Assembly: GCA_965220385.1 (NCBI GenBank)
Contig: OZ244825.1
Span: 620,001 to 684,000, forward strand
DNA length: 64,000 nucleotides
Direction of reading: 5' to 3'
From: PCPOR2b sp965220385
GTDB taxonomy: Bacteria > Poribacteria > WGA-4E > PCPOR2b
Each line of letters begins with the position of its first letter. Within the stretch, counting starts at the first letter, position 1. The notes beneath the pieces are model-generated. The model made no database searches, was not told the origin of the DNA, and was given only the letters and a program-made list of their open reading frames with translations. Positions 51,611-60,340 of this stretch are shown here, piece by piece. A program made the position numbers and the translations under genes.

Positions 51611-52639
51611 TTGCGCTATCTAACGCTTGCTCTCAAGGGGTGTTGTATCGGGGTGGCAAATATTATCCCCGGTGTGAGTGGCGGTACGATGGCGGTGCTG
51701 CTTGGTATCTATGAGCGATTGATTCGCGCACTACGTCACATCGGGTTCTCAACTGTCAGAAAACTCTCGGCAATTCTCACCCTAAAAAAGGGGGCAATAT
51801 CTGAAGCGCGGGCAGAGTTGCATCGTATCGATTTTGGGTTCCTGATAACTATTACCCTCGGCGCACTGTTTGCTGTTGTAGCGTCTGCCAAACTAATCAT
51901 CTATCTGCTCAATGAGCAGCACGATCCGACTTACGGCTTCTTTTGTGGATTGGTGCTGACCTCCGTTATCATTCCATTCAGAATGCTGACACGTTTTACT
52001 GTTAAAGAATGTATTTCCCTGCTCCTCGCTGCGATCTTGACGGTGGGGTTGACACTCAGCATGAGCGGAGACAAAAGGCCGGAGAGTGAGCGGCGGGAAC
52101 ATGAACTCAAACAGAGTTACGTCGGCGGAGATACAGTCTCAGAGGCGGGGGCTTCGACGGAGGCACTCGGACAGATCCCAAAAGGAACCAACCGCGCCAT
52201 TGGAAAGCTGCTCTATCTGTTCGTATGTAGTGCTGTTGCGGTTTCCGCGATGATCCTGCCCGGCATCAGCGGTTCTTTCATCTTTATCCTGCTGGGCGTC
52301 TACTTCGACGTGCTCGCGTCAGTGAATAACCGGGACTGGATTGTGATAGGGGTTGTGGCTTTGGGTGGAGTGCTCGGACTGCTGACGTTCACGCGATTGT
52401 TAAATTATGTCCTTGAACGTCATCACGACCTGACAGTATCCTTCTTAATCGGATTGATGCTCGCATCGCTATACGGACTCTGGCCCTTCCGCAGTCATGC
52501 AATGGTCGGTCAGGAACGCATTGACCTCGCTCATATTCTTCCTCAAGCTAACATGAATCTGGTTATCACGGGTTTAGCATTTCTGGTTGGCTGCGGAGTG
52601 GTCCTCCTATTTTATCGTCTGGAAAGCCGAAGAAATTGA
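51611..52639 (+). CDS. DUF368 family membrane protein
   Basis: 342 residues, TTG start closely behind GAGGAGGAG. The family motif KGCCIGVANIIPGVSGGTMAVLLGIYERLI opens the protein, and a second related motif (ILPGISGSFIFILLGVYFDVLASV) lies in the second half. About eight to ten hydrophobic helices. DUF368 members have been linked in other bacteria to lipid-carrier recycling (undecaprenyl-phosphate flippase); this is family knowledge. It sits between surE and nadK. Confidence 0.9.
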   Translation: MRYLTLALKGCCIGVANIIPGVSGGTMAVLLGIYERLIRALRHIGFSTVRKLSAILTLKKGAISEARAELHRIDFGFLITITLGALFAVVASAKLIIYLLNEQHDPTYGFFCGLVLTSVIIPFRMLTRFTVKECISLLLAAILTVGLTLSMSGDKRPESERREHELKQSYVGGDTVSEAGASTEALGQIPKGTNRAIGKLLYLFVCSAVAVSAMILPGISGSFIFILLGVYFDVLASVNNRDWIVIGVVALGGVLGLLTFTRLLNYVLERHHDLTVSFLIGLMLASLYGLWPFRSHAMVGQERIDLAHILPQANMNLVITGLAFLVGCGVVLLFYRLESRRN

Positions 52640-52737
52640 TGCTAACATAGCAGCGACAGGTAATCAGGATCTTGTTGCCTAACGCACTTCCACGCGAAAA
52701 CTGATTGAAAGGGTGTTTCCGGGACAAATTACAATCT

Positions 52738-53616
52738 ATGAAAACAGTTGGTTTCTTCGTCAATACTGCTAAACCCCACGCGCTACAGGTTGCCACAGAG
52801 GCCGCTGACTGGCTGCGAAAGCGCGGGGCAAAACCACTGGTCCCTGATGCGGAAGCTGCGCTACTTGGTCTGGCGGGTGCCGGCTGCGGTCGCCATGAAT
52901 TGGCGTCGCAATCTGACCTATTGTTGGTTCTCGGTGGCGATGGCACACTGCTTGACGCCGCGCATATACCCGAAATCGAGAACGTCCCAATCCTCGCTGT
53001 GAATCTCGGCAGCCTCGGTTTCCTAACCGAGGTGCCGCGTGACCAGCTGTACGCTGCTTTGGAAAATGTTTTTAACGGTGACTACAAAATTGATCGGCGT
53101 ATGATGTTTGAGGTCAGCGTCGAGAACCATGAACAAAAGTTTTCCAACTCGTTTGCGCTCAACGATGTTGTAATTCGGCACTATACACAACTGATTGAAT
53201 TGGGAACTTATATTGACGGCGAACCGTTTGTCACCTATAACGGTGATGGGCTAATTATCGCCACACCAAGCGGTTCGACCGCCTATTCCTTAGCATGTGG
53301 GGGACCCATCGTTGAACCGCACCTCAACGCGATTCTCCTGACACCGATTTCCCCGCATTCATTGACAATGCGCCCTTTTATCGCGCACGGAGATTCAGAA
53401 ATCACCGTCGTCATGCAATCCGACTATAGCAGCGTCAATCTACTCGTCGACGGTCCCCGTGAGACACACCCCGTTGCTCCCAATTCCCTAATTCGTGTGC
53501 GCAAAGCAGATAAGACCATCCAGCTGATCCGTTCTCTACACCATAGCAATTACGAAGTCCTGCAAACGAAACTGATGTTGGGAGAGAGTACGAAACGCAA
53601 AACTAAAGCGGTTTGA
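52738..53616 (+). CDS. nadK: NAD kinase
   Basis: 292 residues from the ATG at 52738 (KTVGFFVN is the usual N-terminus); an upstream TTG adds eleven residues. GGDGTLLDAAH is the catalytic GGDG motif. NLGSLGFLTEVP, VTYNGDGLIIATPSGSTAYSLACGGPI and the ISPHSLTMRPF region complete the signature. It phosphorylates NAD to NADP. Last gene of the tyrS run; its end is followed 20 bp later by a REP palindrome. Confidence 0.94.
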   Translation: MKTVGFFVNTAKPHALQVATEAADWLRKRGAKPLVPDAEAALLGLAGAGCGRHELASQSDLLLVLGGDGTLLDAAHIPEIENVPILAVNLGSLGFLTEVPRDQLYAALENVFNGDYKIDRRMMFEVSVENHEQKFSNSFALNDVVIRHYTQLIELGTYIDGEPFVTYNGDGLIIATPSGSTAYSLACGGPIVEPHLNAILLTPISPHSLTMRPFIAHGDSEITVVMQSDYSSVNLLVDGPRETHPVAPNSLIRVRKADKTIQLIRSLHHSNYEVLQTKLMLGESTKRKTKAV

Positions 53617-53635
53617 ACACTCCGGGAATCTTTTC

Positions 53636-53660
53636 GTAGGGAACGCAGATCTGCGTTCCC
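53636..53660. repeat. REP palindrome left of the RAYT gene
   Basis: GTAGGGAACGCAGA then TCTGCGTTCCC. Same core as REPs at 54273-54300, 58034-58061 and 62073-62100. It lies 60 bp upstream of the transposase start, as expected for a REP-RAYT unit. Confidence 0.9.
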
Positions 53661-53719
53661 CGCCACTACCACAAAATGCCGACCCTCCGGAGGGATTGTC
53701 CGTATAATCTACACGAACC

Positions 53720-54271
53720 ATGAATAACCGAAATCGAAAGCCGAATCGGCTACAGAATTACGATTATTCCGAAACAGGCTATTATCTGGTGACAATCTGC
53801 ACCCAGGACAAGGTTAATTATTTCGGTGAAATTGAAAAGGCGCGAATACAATTAAACGATATTGGACAAATTGCAACGGATTGTTGGCAGACGATTCCCA
53901 AACATTTTCGGGACACAGCATTAGATGAATTTGTTGTAATGCCAAATCACATACACGGCATTGTAATCATAAAGGGGAATGATTTTTCAAGGAATGACGG
54001 TGATGGTGTAGGGAACAACGATCGTTGTTCCCTACGAAGAGCCCGTAACATGGAATTATTACCAAAAATCATCTCACAATATAAATCATCGGTCACTCGA
54101 ATGGTAAGAAAACGATGGAGAAATCACCGCTTTGGTTGGCAGAAATCATTTTACGATCACGTCATAAGGAACGATAAGGATCTGCATCGTGTCCGTGCTT
54201 ATATCCAAAATAACCCCCTGAACTGGGAATTGGATAAAAATAACCGAGCCAACTGGAATAAATCGGTATGA
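53720..54271 (+). CDS. REP-associated tyrosine transposase (RAYT, Y1_Tnp)
   Basis: 183 residues. HUH nuclease features: MPNHIHGIVII with His77-x-His79, and the catalytic Tyr145 in WQKSFYDHVIRNDKDLHRVRAYIQNNP. The N-terminus GYYLVTICTQDKVNYFGEI is typical. RAYTs bind and cleave REP hairpins; copies of a REP palindrome lie 60 bp before and directly after the gene. A variant REP (54008-54035) is inside the reading frame, within a loop (residues about 97-106, GVGNNDRCSLR). It does not break the frame. Confidence 0.9.
   Translation: MNNRNRKPNRLQNYDYSETGYYLVTICTQDKVNYFGEIEKARIQLNDIGQIATDCWQTIPKHFRDTALDEFVVMPNHIHGIVIIKGNDFSRNDGDGVGNNDRCSLRRARNMELLPKIISQYKSSVTRMVRKRWRNHRFGWQKSFYDHVIRNDKDLHRVRAYIQNNPLNWELDKNNRANWNKSV
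54008..54035. repeat. REP variant inside the RAYT gene
   Basis: GTAGGGAACAACGA and TCGTTGTTCCCTAC. It has the same outer arms as the main REP but a different centre. The centre is like those at 13213-13238 and 56701-56713. Here it is coding, in frame. Confidence 0.9.
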
Positions 54272-54272
54272 G

Positions 54273-54300
54273 GTAGGGAACGCAGATCTGCGTTCCCTAC
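54273..54300. repeat. REP palindrome right of the RAYT gene
   Basis: Perfect palindrome: GTAGGGAACGCAGA followed by TCTGCGTTCCCTAC, one base after the RAYT stop codon. With the copy at 53636 it frames the transposase. Confidence 0.92.
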
Positions 54301-54364
54301 GAATCACAGCTGTATAATCCTATTATTTATTACCGCAAACGATACGGCTGATCACGGAGAAATC

Positions 54365-56587
54365 ATGGCACAACCAGAAATGATACCTAAAGAGAGCTAT
54401 TATCACCCTACCTTGTTTATAGAGGACGAAATTCACGCCCTAGACGACAAAAGTTTTTCCAAAACTGTCAGAGGCAAAGAAACGCAGTTTGTCAAGTGTA
54501 TTATTCGGAATAAGGATATTCAGCTAAAACCAGAAGAAGCGGTCCGCCAACTTTACGCGGCAAGGCTAATCAACCAGTACGGCTACCCCGAAAGTCGGTT
54601 AGCCTTTGAGCATCCGGTCAACTTCGGCAGGCAAACGAAAAGGGCTGATATTGTCATCTTTGATAAAGACCGTCCCGATACCCCCTATATCATTGTCGAA
54701 CTCAAAAAGTCCAAGTTACAAGATGGAAAAAATCAGCTTCGCTCCTACTGCAATGCGACCGGCGCACCGATCGGTGTCTGGACAAATGGCGAGCAAATCT
54801 CCCACTACAACCGCAAAGATCCGAATTACTTTGAAGAAATCACCGACATCCCCAATGCGAACCAAACCCTCGAAGATATTCTCACGGAACACTTCACCCT
54901 GAAAGACCTCATCCTAAAGGATAAAATTGCCAATGAGCGGAAATCTCTGAAAGATATTGTGTTGGAAATGGAGGATGAGGTGTTAGCAAATGCCGGGGTA
55001 GATGTCTTTGAGGAGGTGTTTAAACTCATATTTACCAAGCTTTACGATGAATTTCAGAGCCGAGACGACAGGGACTTTCTCAACCGATTTGTGCGGCCAG
55101 CCACTAACATCGCCATACGTGAAAATCTATACGGACGCCTCGGCGGAGGGGATTATGAAATCCTCAAGGCTGCTGTCGAAGAGGCTCCAGACGTCGGTTT
55201 CCGACCGATGGAATTCCGAAATACTGGCCAAACGGATGCCGAACTCAAGGAGAAAATACAGAACCTATTCAATCAGGCAAAAGACGAATGGCCAGGCGTT
55301 TTTTCGGAAGATGAAATCTTTGAACTCTCTGATAGCCATCTCTCCATCTGTGTGTCCAGTTTGCAGGATATCAAACTGTTCAATTCTAATCTGCAAGTCG
55401 TAGATGAAGCCTTTGAATATCTGGTGAATAAATCCGCTAAGGGCGAAAAGGGGCAGTATTTTACGCCGCGCCATGTCATTGATATGTGTGTTCAGATGCT
55501 TAATCCCCAACCCGGTGAATATATGATCGATACCGCTGCCGGCAGCTGCGGTTTTCCGGTGCATACCATCTTCAAACTGACAGGACATCTTTTCAGTAAC
55601 CTCGAAATACCACCCAAGGAGAAGGAGAACGTCCTAAAAGTGTTCGGCATTGACTTTGATGAAAAGACGGTCAGGGTTGCCAGAACACTGAACCTGATCG
55701 CCGGTGACGGAGAAACCAACGTCTTACACCTAAACACACTCGATTTTGAACGTTGGAACGACCGGACCGAGAGCGATAAAAAATGGATCAACACTTACGG
55801 TAGGGGGTTTGAACGGTTGGAAAGACTGAGGGCGGAAAGCGGCGAAAATAAGCGGTTTAACTTTGACATCCTGATGGCAAATCCACCCTTTGCCGGGGAC
55901 ATCAAGGAGAGCCGCTTGCTCCATCAATACCAGCTTGGCTTTGGAGCAAACGGGGCGGCGCAAAACAAAGTTGGGCGTGACATTCTGTTTATTGAACGCA
56001 ATCTGGATTTTCTGAAGCCCGGTGGACGCATGGCGATTGTGCTGCCACAGGGCAGGTTTAACAACACATCCGATAAACAGATCCGTGATTTTATCGCCGA
56101 GCGGGGACGTATTTTGGGGGTGATCGGTTTACATGGCAATACTTTCAAGCCGCACACCGGTACTAAAACCAGCGTCCTGTTTGTCCAGAAGTGGGATGAC
56201 GAACTTTGTCCCAAAGTGGAGGACTACCCGATTTTTTTTGCTGTAAGCGAGAAGGGCGGGAAGGACAACTCCGGCGATTATCTCTATGCCCAAAATAGCA
56301 ATGGACGGTATAAATTGGACAAAAATGGCCACCTGATTGTTGACCACGATTTACATAGCCATGACGGAGCATTACCGGACGGCATCGCAGAAGCATTTAT
56401 TGAGTGGGCGCAGAATGAAAAGTTGAGTTTTTGGATAAACGCTGAAGATGAGGTAAAAACAGAGCGACGTAAAGCATGGGGAGGGTTGATCGCTAACAAT
56501 CGCGAAAGAGAGATAGATGTTGATCCAGAGGTCGATATCTCCCGTCTATCCGATGAGATGAACGATATGGAAAAAGGAATAGAGTAG
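54365..56587 (+). CDS. Fused restriction nuclease/N6-adenine methyltransferase subunit (BcgI-like, HsdM-type)
   Basis: 740 residues. Residues 1-130 carry a PD-(D/E)xK nuclease domain of the HSDR_N type: Asp95 in RADIVIFDKD, Glu112 and Lys114 in VELKKSK. A helical HsdM N-terminal domain follows (FEEVFKLIFTKLYDEFQS), then the SAM-binding methylase: GQYFTPRHVIDMCVQ near residue 365, DTAAGSCGFPVHT, and the catalytic NPPF near residue 506. Cleavage and methylation on one chain with a separate specificity subunit is the BcgI/type IIG-like arrangement; the matching HsdS gene is at 58075. No separate translocase (HsdR) is present. Confidence 0.88.
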   Translation: MAQPEMIPKESYYHPTLFIEDEIHALDDKSFSKTVRGKETQFVKCIIRNKDIQLKPEEAVRQLYAARLINQYGYPESRLAFEHPVNFGRQTKRADIVIFDKDRPDTPYIIVELKKSKLQDGKNQLRSYCNATGAPIGVWTNGEQISHYNRKDPNYFEEITDIPNANQTLEDILTEHFTLKDLILKDKIANERKSLKDIVLEMEDEVLANAGVDVFEEVFKLIFTKLYDEFQSRDDRDFLNRFVRPATNIAIRENLYGRLGGGDYEILKAAVEEAPDVGFRPMEFRNTGQTDAELKEKIQNLFNQAKDEWPGVFSEDEIFELSDSHLSICVSSLQDIKLFNSNLQVVDEAFEYLVNKSAKGEKGQYFTPRHVIDMCVQMLNPQPGEYMIDTAAGSCGFPVHTIFKLTGHLFSNLEIPPKEKENVLKVFGIDFDEKTVRVARTLNLIAGDGETNVLHLNTLDFERWNDRTESDKKWINTYGRGFERLERLRAESGENKRFNFDILMANPPFAGDIKESRLLHQYQLGFGANGAAQNKVGRDILFIERNLDFLKPGGRMAIVLPQGRFNNTSDKQIRDFIAERGRILGVIGLHGNTFKPHTGTKTSVLFVQKWDDELCPKVEDYPIFFAVSEKGGKDNSGDYLYAQNSNGRYKLDKNGHLIVDHDLHSHDGALPDGIAEAFIEWAQNEKLSFWINAEDEVKTERRKAWGGLIANNREREIDVDPEVDISRLSDEMNDMEKGIE

Positions 56588-56633
56588 TAGGCAGCCCCCG
56601 TATACCGTAACCGTTATGCAAATTACAGCACTC

Positions 56634-56669
56634 CAGCATCGCCTAAACCTTCATTCTAATCTTCGTAGG
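56634..56669 (+). repeat. 36-bp direct repeat, left copy
   Basis: CAGCATCGCCTAAACC-TTCATTCTAATCTTCGTAGG, matching 58003-58038 with one mismatch (C/G). It lies 47 bp downstream of the fused methylase gene, just ahead of a degenerate REP (56665-56713). The two copies bracket the DUF5677 gene. Confidence 0.92.
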
Positions 56670-56746
56670 AAACAACTCTGGGACTCTCGGAACGGAGGAT
56701 CGTTGTTCCCTACTGTGATTGATACAACATATCCGGAAAGATAATT

Positions 56747-58015
56747 ATGATTTTTATGATAGACGAGGAGAATTGCGATAATATCGTTAAACGGGCATAT
56801 AAACCGCGATTCGATGGCAGGTTAGTTTCTGTAACATACGACATACAAAAAGACACACTCTCAAGCGTCTTCATCGCAAAAAATGGTATGCCCGGTACCA
56901 TAGACTATCATACTGAAAAAGATATAATCTATAGTATAGACAAGAATGGTAACATCACTCCGGTCACATATATATGCAACGATCCATCACATCCACCTAT
57001 TGTTGAAGGATTCGGGCAGAAGACTTTGTACCAACAAATTTCAGAGAAAGTTGCAAGCCATGTGAAGGATGGAATCGAGTACAATGAAATAGTTGATTTA
57101 ATGTTGGAAGAAGTAACCTCTATGCTGAGTAGCCCATCTGATTGTGGCTCCGAATATGAAAAATTGCAGAGTATGCGTCGTCAAATTGCTGGAGATTGGG
57201 GAGAGGTGTTTTGCAAACTTGACAATTTGGGATATTTGACTGGGTGGTTTATAAATGAGTGTAAGCGCGATAATAACGAGTTACTACACTACGTACTTGG
57301 GCTATTCTCTTTCGAGGCGACGCGGATTTTGTTTGCGACCGTCAATCAGTTGCGCGCTGGATTGGCGAGTGAAACGTTTGTATATTGGCGTACTCTTTAC
57401 GAGACCTTCGTAAAGAGTCGTTTCATGTTGCAATTTAGCGAGGAAGACGCGAATCTTCCGTTGAGATTTATATATTACATGAATTCCGCCTATTTGAAAT
57501 TTTACACAATGTTTGCCCCCAAAGATAATCCCTATGCTCAGAATAATATGTGGATAGAAACCGAAAAGTATTATAAAACTCATCATGGAAAACAGGAGGG
57601 CAAAGGTGATTATGGATGGGCATATCCGCTAATTAAAAATAAAAGGGGTGTGCCAGTCGTTAAACCGGCCTTCGGACAAATTATAGACAAGGTAGATAAA
57701 GGGTCTAAGTTTTCAGAAATATATTATGACGTATCGACTTCAAAAGGTCATGGGCAGTTTTTATGGAATCCTCTTATGGTTCGTCCAGAGGGCAGGGGGA
57801 CTCAGCCTGATCCGTTTAGCGTAGGAAATATTGCTCTGGTAATGGAGCTAATGATGCCGCTGTTTGAGGAGATTTTAGAGAACACTGCCGAGTCGTGCAG
57901 TAAGCCGGAACACAGCGTTGTGATGGGGATTGTGAAAGCCTCTATTGCAGATATAAATAATTCTGTCGCAGAGATTAAAGTATCTGATCCCGAAATGCAC
58001 GGCAGCATCGCCTAA
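56747..58015 (+). CDS. DUF5677-like protein
   Basis: 422 residues. The central part (FEATRILFATVNQLRAGLASETFVYWRTLYETFVKSRFMLQF) follows the DUF5677 helical pattern: a conserved Arg-rich helix and a WRTLYE-type motif, in a family of unknown role common in defence and mobile contexts. The N-terminal 60 residues are beta-rich with no recognised domain. The ribosome site before the ATG is weak. The stop codon is part of the 36-bp direct repeat (58003-58038), so the gene looks like a cassette inserted between the methylase and specificity genes. Confidence 0.7.
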   Translation: MIFMIDEENCDNIVKRAYKPRFDGRLVSVTYDIQKDTLSSVFIAKNGMPGTIDYHTEKDIIYSIDKNGNITPVTYICNDPSHPPIVEGFGQKTLYQQISEKVASHVKDGIEYNEIVDLMLEEVTSMLSSPSDCGSEYEKLQSMRRQIAGDWGEVFCKLDNLGYLTGWFINECKRDNNELLHYVLGLFSFEATRILFATVNQLRAGLASETFVYWRTLYETFVKSRFMLQFSEEDANLPLRFIYYMNSAYLKFYTMFAPKDNPYAQNNMWIETEKYYKTHHGKQEGKGDYGWAYPLIKNKRGVPVVKPAFGQIIDKVDKGSKFSEIYYDVSTSKGHGQFLWNPLMVRPEGRGTQPDPFSVGNIALVMELMMPLFEEILENTAESCSKPEHSVVMGIVKASIADINNSVAEIKVSDPEMHGSIA

Positions 58016-58061
58016 ACCTTCATTGTAATCTTCGTAGGGAACGCAGATCTGCGTTCCCTAC
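58003..58061 (+). repeat. 36-bp direct repeat, right copy, plus REP palindrome
   Basis: 58003-58038 repeats 56634-56669. It runs into a complete REP at 58034-58061 (GTAGGGAACGCAGA/TCTGCGTTCCCTAC). The TAA at 58013-58015 ends the DUF5677 gene inside the repeat. Confidence 0.92.
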
Positions 58062-58074
58062 AAAAGCAGGGTGA

Positions 58075-59502
58075 ATGATGCAGTATTCAATTGTCAGTTA
58101 TTCTGAAATTGACTTAGGGGATAGGATAGACGCCGAGTATTTTCAACCTACCTACCTGCACATAGAAGAAAAACTGATCGAAAACCGTGCGATACCATTA
58201 AGAGATTTTTGTTCCATTACCGGCAGTGCCTTTTATCCCGCAGCGACGCACCTTTACGAGGCTGGTGATTTGCCATTTATACGATGTGTCGACTGTATCT
58301 CATACCCTACTATTACATCAAGACAGAACGCACTATTTGAAAAAATACCGAGAGATTTTGCCAATGAACATAAAAACATCAAGAGATTGTCAAAAGGGGA
58401 AATAGTCATAACAAAAGTAGGAACCCCCTGTTATGCCTCGATTATTCATGATTTAGAGGAGGTGGCTTTGTCTCGCACTGTCTTAGGCTTGAAATCAATT
58501 ACCAATATTAATCCTTACTATTTGGTCGCTTTTCTCCGTTCAAAATATGGTTTCTTGCAACTACTTAGGGAAAGAGAATTGACGATTCAGTTTCAATTGA
58601 CTCTTGATCGAGTAGGAAAGGTTCTCATTTTCAAGCCAGCAGATCGTAAGTTAGAACACCAAATCTCGAATTGCTTTGTTTTACATGAAGTCGTTAACAA
58701 GCAATTAGAGCAATTATACAGCCAAGCCCAAACCCTCCTCCTCTCAGAACTTGGGCTTACTGACTGGCAACCGAAACATCAATTAACCTTTGTCAAGAAC
58801 TATTCCGACACTGAACAATCCGGGCGTATAGACTCAGAATACTATCAGCCGAAATATGAAGAGATAGACGAAATTTTAATGAAATTAAATGCCAAGCCAA
58901 TTGGTGCCTATGAGTTTTTAGATATCACCACAGGACAGTATTGCGCTGATTACGTCGCTAGAGATGAAGGAAAACCCTATCTTAGAGGCACGGACTTAGC
59001 CGTAGGGAGTGTAGAAATCGATAACCTGTTTTACATAAAACCAGAAGACCAAATTCAAAGTAAACAGGCTCAAGAGGGGGACGTTGTTGTAACAAGGGTG
59101 GGAACCATAGGGTTATCCGCTAGGATTCCTGAAGAATGTGATGGAGGAACAATTAGCGACAACTTAATCCGTGTCAGGATATTAGACAAAAGCAAAGTAG
59201 ACTCTTATTATCTATCATACTTTTTAGGATCAGAAATTGGCAAAGCTTTAATGCTAAGAAATGCGAGGGGCAGTGTTCAGCAACGGCTGAACCAAGAAAC
59301 TCTCAAAGAAATTATGCTTCCAATTCCTGAGATGGAAGTTCAATCTAAGATTAAAGGCAAAATCATCGAATCATTCAATCTACGCAAGCAATCCAAGCAT
59401 CTACTGGAATGTGCCAAGCGGGCGGTGGAGATAGCCATCGAACAGGACGAACAAACCGCGATTGACTATCTGGAAAATGAAACTAAAGAACTCAATTGTT
59501 AG
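58075..59502 (+). CDS. Restriction-modification specificity subunit (HsdS-like)
   Basis: 475 residues with two target-recognition halves. Each half has an ISFxDxG-like start: SEIDLGDRIDAEYFQPTY, and SDTEQSGRIDSEYYQPKYEEID at about residue 245. Each half also has a GEIVITKVGT or GDVVVTRVGT strand. Coiled-coil spacers follow (HEVVNKQLEQLYSQAQTLL and SFNLRKQSKHLLECAKRAVEIAIEQ). This determines the DNA site of the fused nuclease-methylase at 54365. An alternative first ATG is one codon later. A shorter copy of its last 36 codons is found at 60218-60328. Confidence 0.87.
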   Translation: MMQYSIVSYSEIDLGDRIDAEYFQPTYLHIEEKLIENRAIPLRDFCSITGSAFYPAATHLYEAGDLPFIRCVDCISYPTITSRQNALFEKIPRDFANEHKNIKRLSKGEIVITKVGTPCYASIIHDLEEVALSRTVLGLKSITNINPYYLVAFLRSKYGFLQLLRERELTIQFQLTLDRVGKVLIFKPADRKLEHQISNCFVLHEVVNKQLEQLYSQAQTLLLSELGLTDWQPKHQLTFVKNYSDTEQSGRIDSEYYQPKYEEIDEILMKLNAKPIGAYEFLDITTGQYCADYVARDEGKPYLRGTDLAVGSVEIDNLFYIKPEDQIQSKQAQEGDVVVTRVGTIGLSARIPEECDGGTISDNLIRVRILDKSKVDSYYLSYFLGSEIGKALMLRNARGSVQQRLNQETLKEIMLPIPEMEVQSKIKGKIIESFNLRKQSKHLLECAKRAVEIAIEQDEQTAIDYLENETKELNC

Positions 59503-59524
59503 CCCCTAGGAACAGGTCACGTTA

Positions 59525-60154
59525 ATGAGACACTACACCAAAATACTAGTTTGGGAGAACGAAAGACGGCTTAATAAGCTGATTGAATTCCGTGAACTCG
59601 CTATTGAGTACTTCAATAATAGCCGTCCGGCAGGATGGGAGAACAGTAGCAGGATCGAAGAAGACGCTGCAAGAGAAGCTAGGTTCAAAATTAATATAGT
59701 CATAGATGAAGTACATTTCATAATTCTTACCTCAGGAACAATCCCAACCCTTTCTTGGACCGCACCGGCAGCAATTGGGAGTTATGCAAGGGAGATAGAT
59801 CTAATTACAAATATTTTTAATCTTAATGGATTTCAAATAGAGCCTAACCATGTACTGGATTGCATAGATAGAGTCATTGGAAAATATGAATCCAACTATA
59901 AATCGGCATTTTTCAGAATATTCAATCCATTCTTCTATCTAGGGTGGTTTCTTGATGTAGTTTCGGATTTGCCATTTATTGCTTTTGGAAAATTCGGCTT
60001 TGACCAACAAAAAATGAAAACATCAATAATAGGCAGGTTCGTTAAAGGGATTATGTTCTTAGCCCCATTCCTTGCTATATTGCATTATTTGGATTTTTTG
60101 GGGCCAGTTAAACAATTTGTGCATAAACTGTTGGGTTATGGAAATGGAGATTAA
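59525..60154 (+). CDS. Putative membrane protein of unknown function in the RM locus
   Basis: 209 residues. The N-terminal 120 are soluble and mixed (ENERRLNKLIEFRELAIEYFNN). The C-terminal part has a hydrophobic stretch near residues 130-155 (FFRIFNPFFYLGWFLDVVSDLPFIAFG) and another at about 175-192 (GIMFLAPFLAILHYLDFLG). No family recognised. It lies between hsdS and an hsdS remnant, so it was probably inserted as an accessory gene. A membrane-located effector is possible but unproven. Confidence 0.65.
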   Translation: MRHYTKILVWENERRLNKLIEFRELAIEYFNNSRPAGWENSSRIEEDAAREARFKINIVIDEVHFIILTSGTIPTLSWTAPAAIGSYAREIDLITNIFNLNGFQIEPNHVLDCIDRVIGKYESNYKSAFFRIFNPFFYLGWFLDVVSDLPFIAFGKFGFDQQKMKTSIIGRFVKGIMFLAPFLAILHYLDFLGPVKQFVHKLLGYGNGD

Positions 60155-60217
60155 CTTAGTGTGCAATCCCAGTTCGCCAGAAAAGCGATAAACTTAAATC
60201 CAGCAAAAAGTCGTTGA

Positions 60218-60328
60218 ATTCTTCTAGAACACACCGAACGAGTAGTGGAGATAGCCATTGAGGGGGACGAACAAACAGCGATTGATTATCTGGAACAAGA
60301 AACACAGGTCGAAGACTCTTGTAACTAA
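60218..60328 (+). pseudogene. hsdS 3'-end remnant
   Basis: 37-codon fragment ending in TAA whose translation LLEHTERVVEIAIEGDEQTA...DYLEQET aligns with the end of the hsdS product (LLECAKRAVEIAIEQDEQTA...DYLENET). It has no start and is preceded by stops. It marks an earlier specificity gene or duplication, now deleted apart from its tail. Confidence 0.88.
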
Positions 60329-60340
60329 GGAGATAACGCA

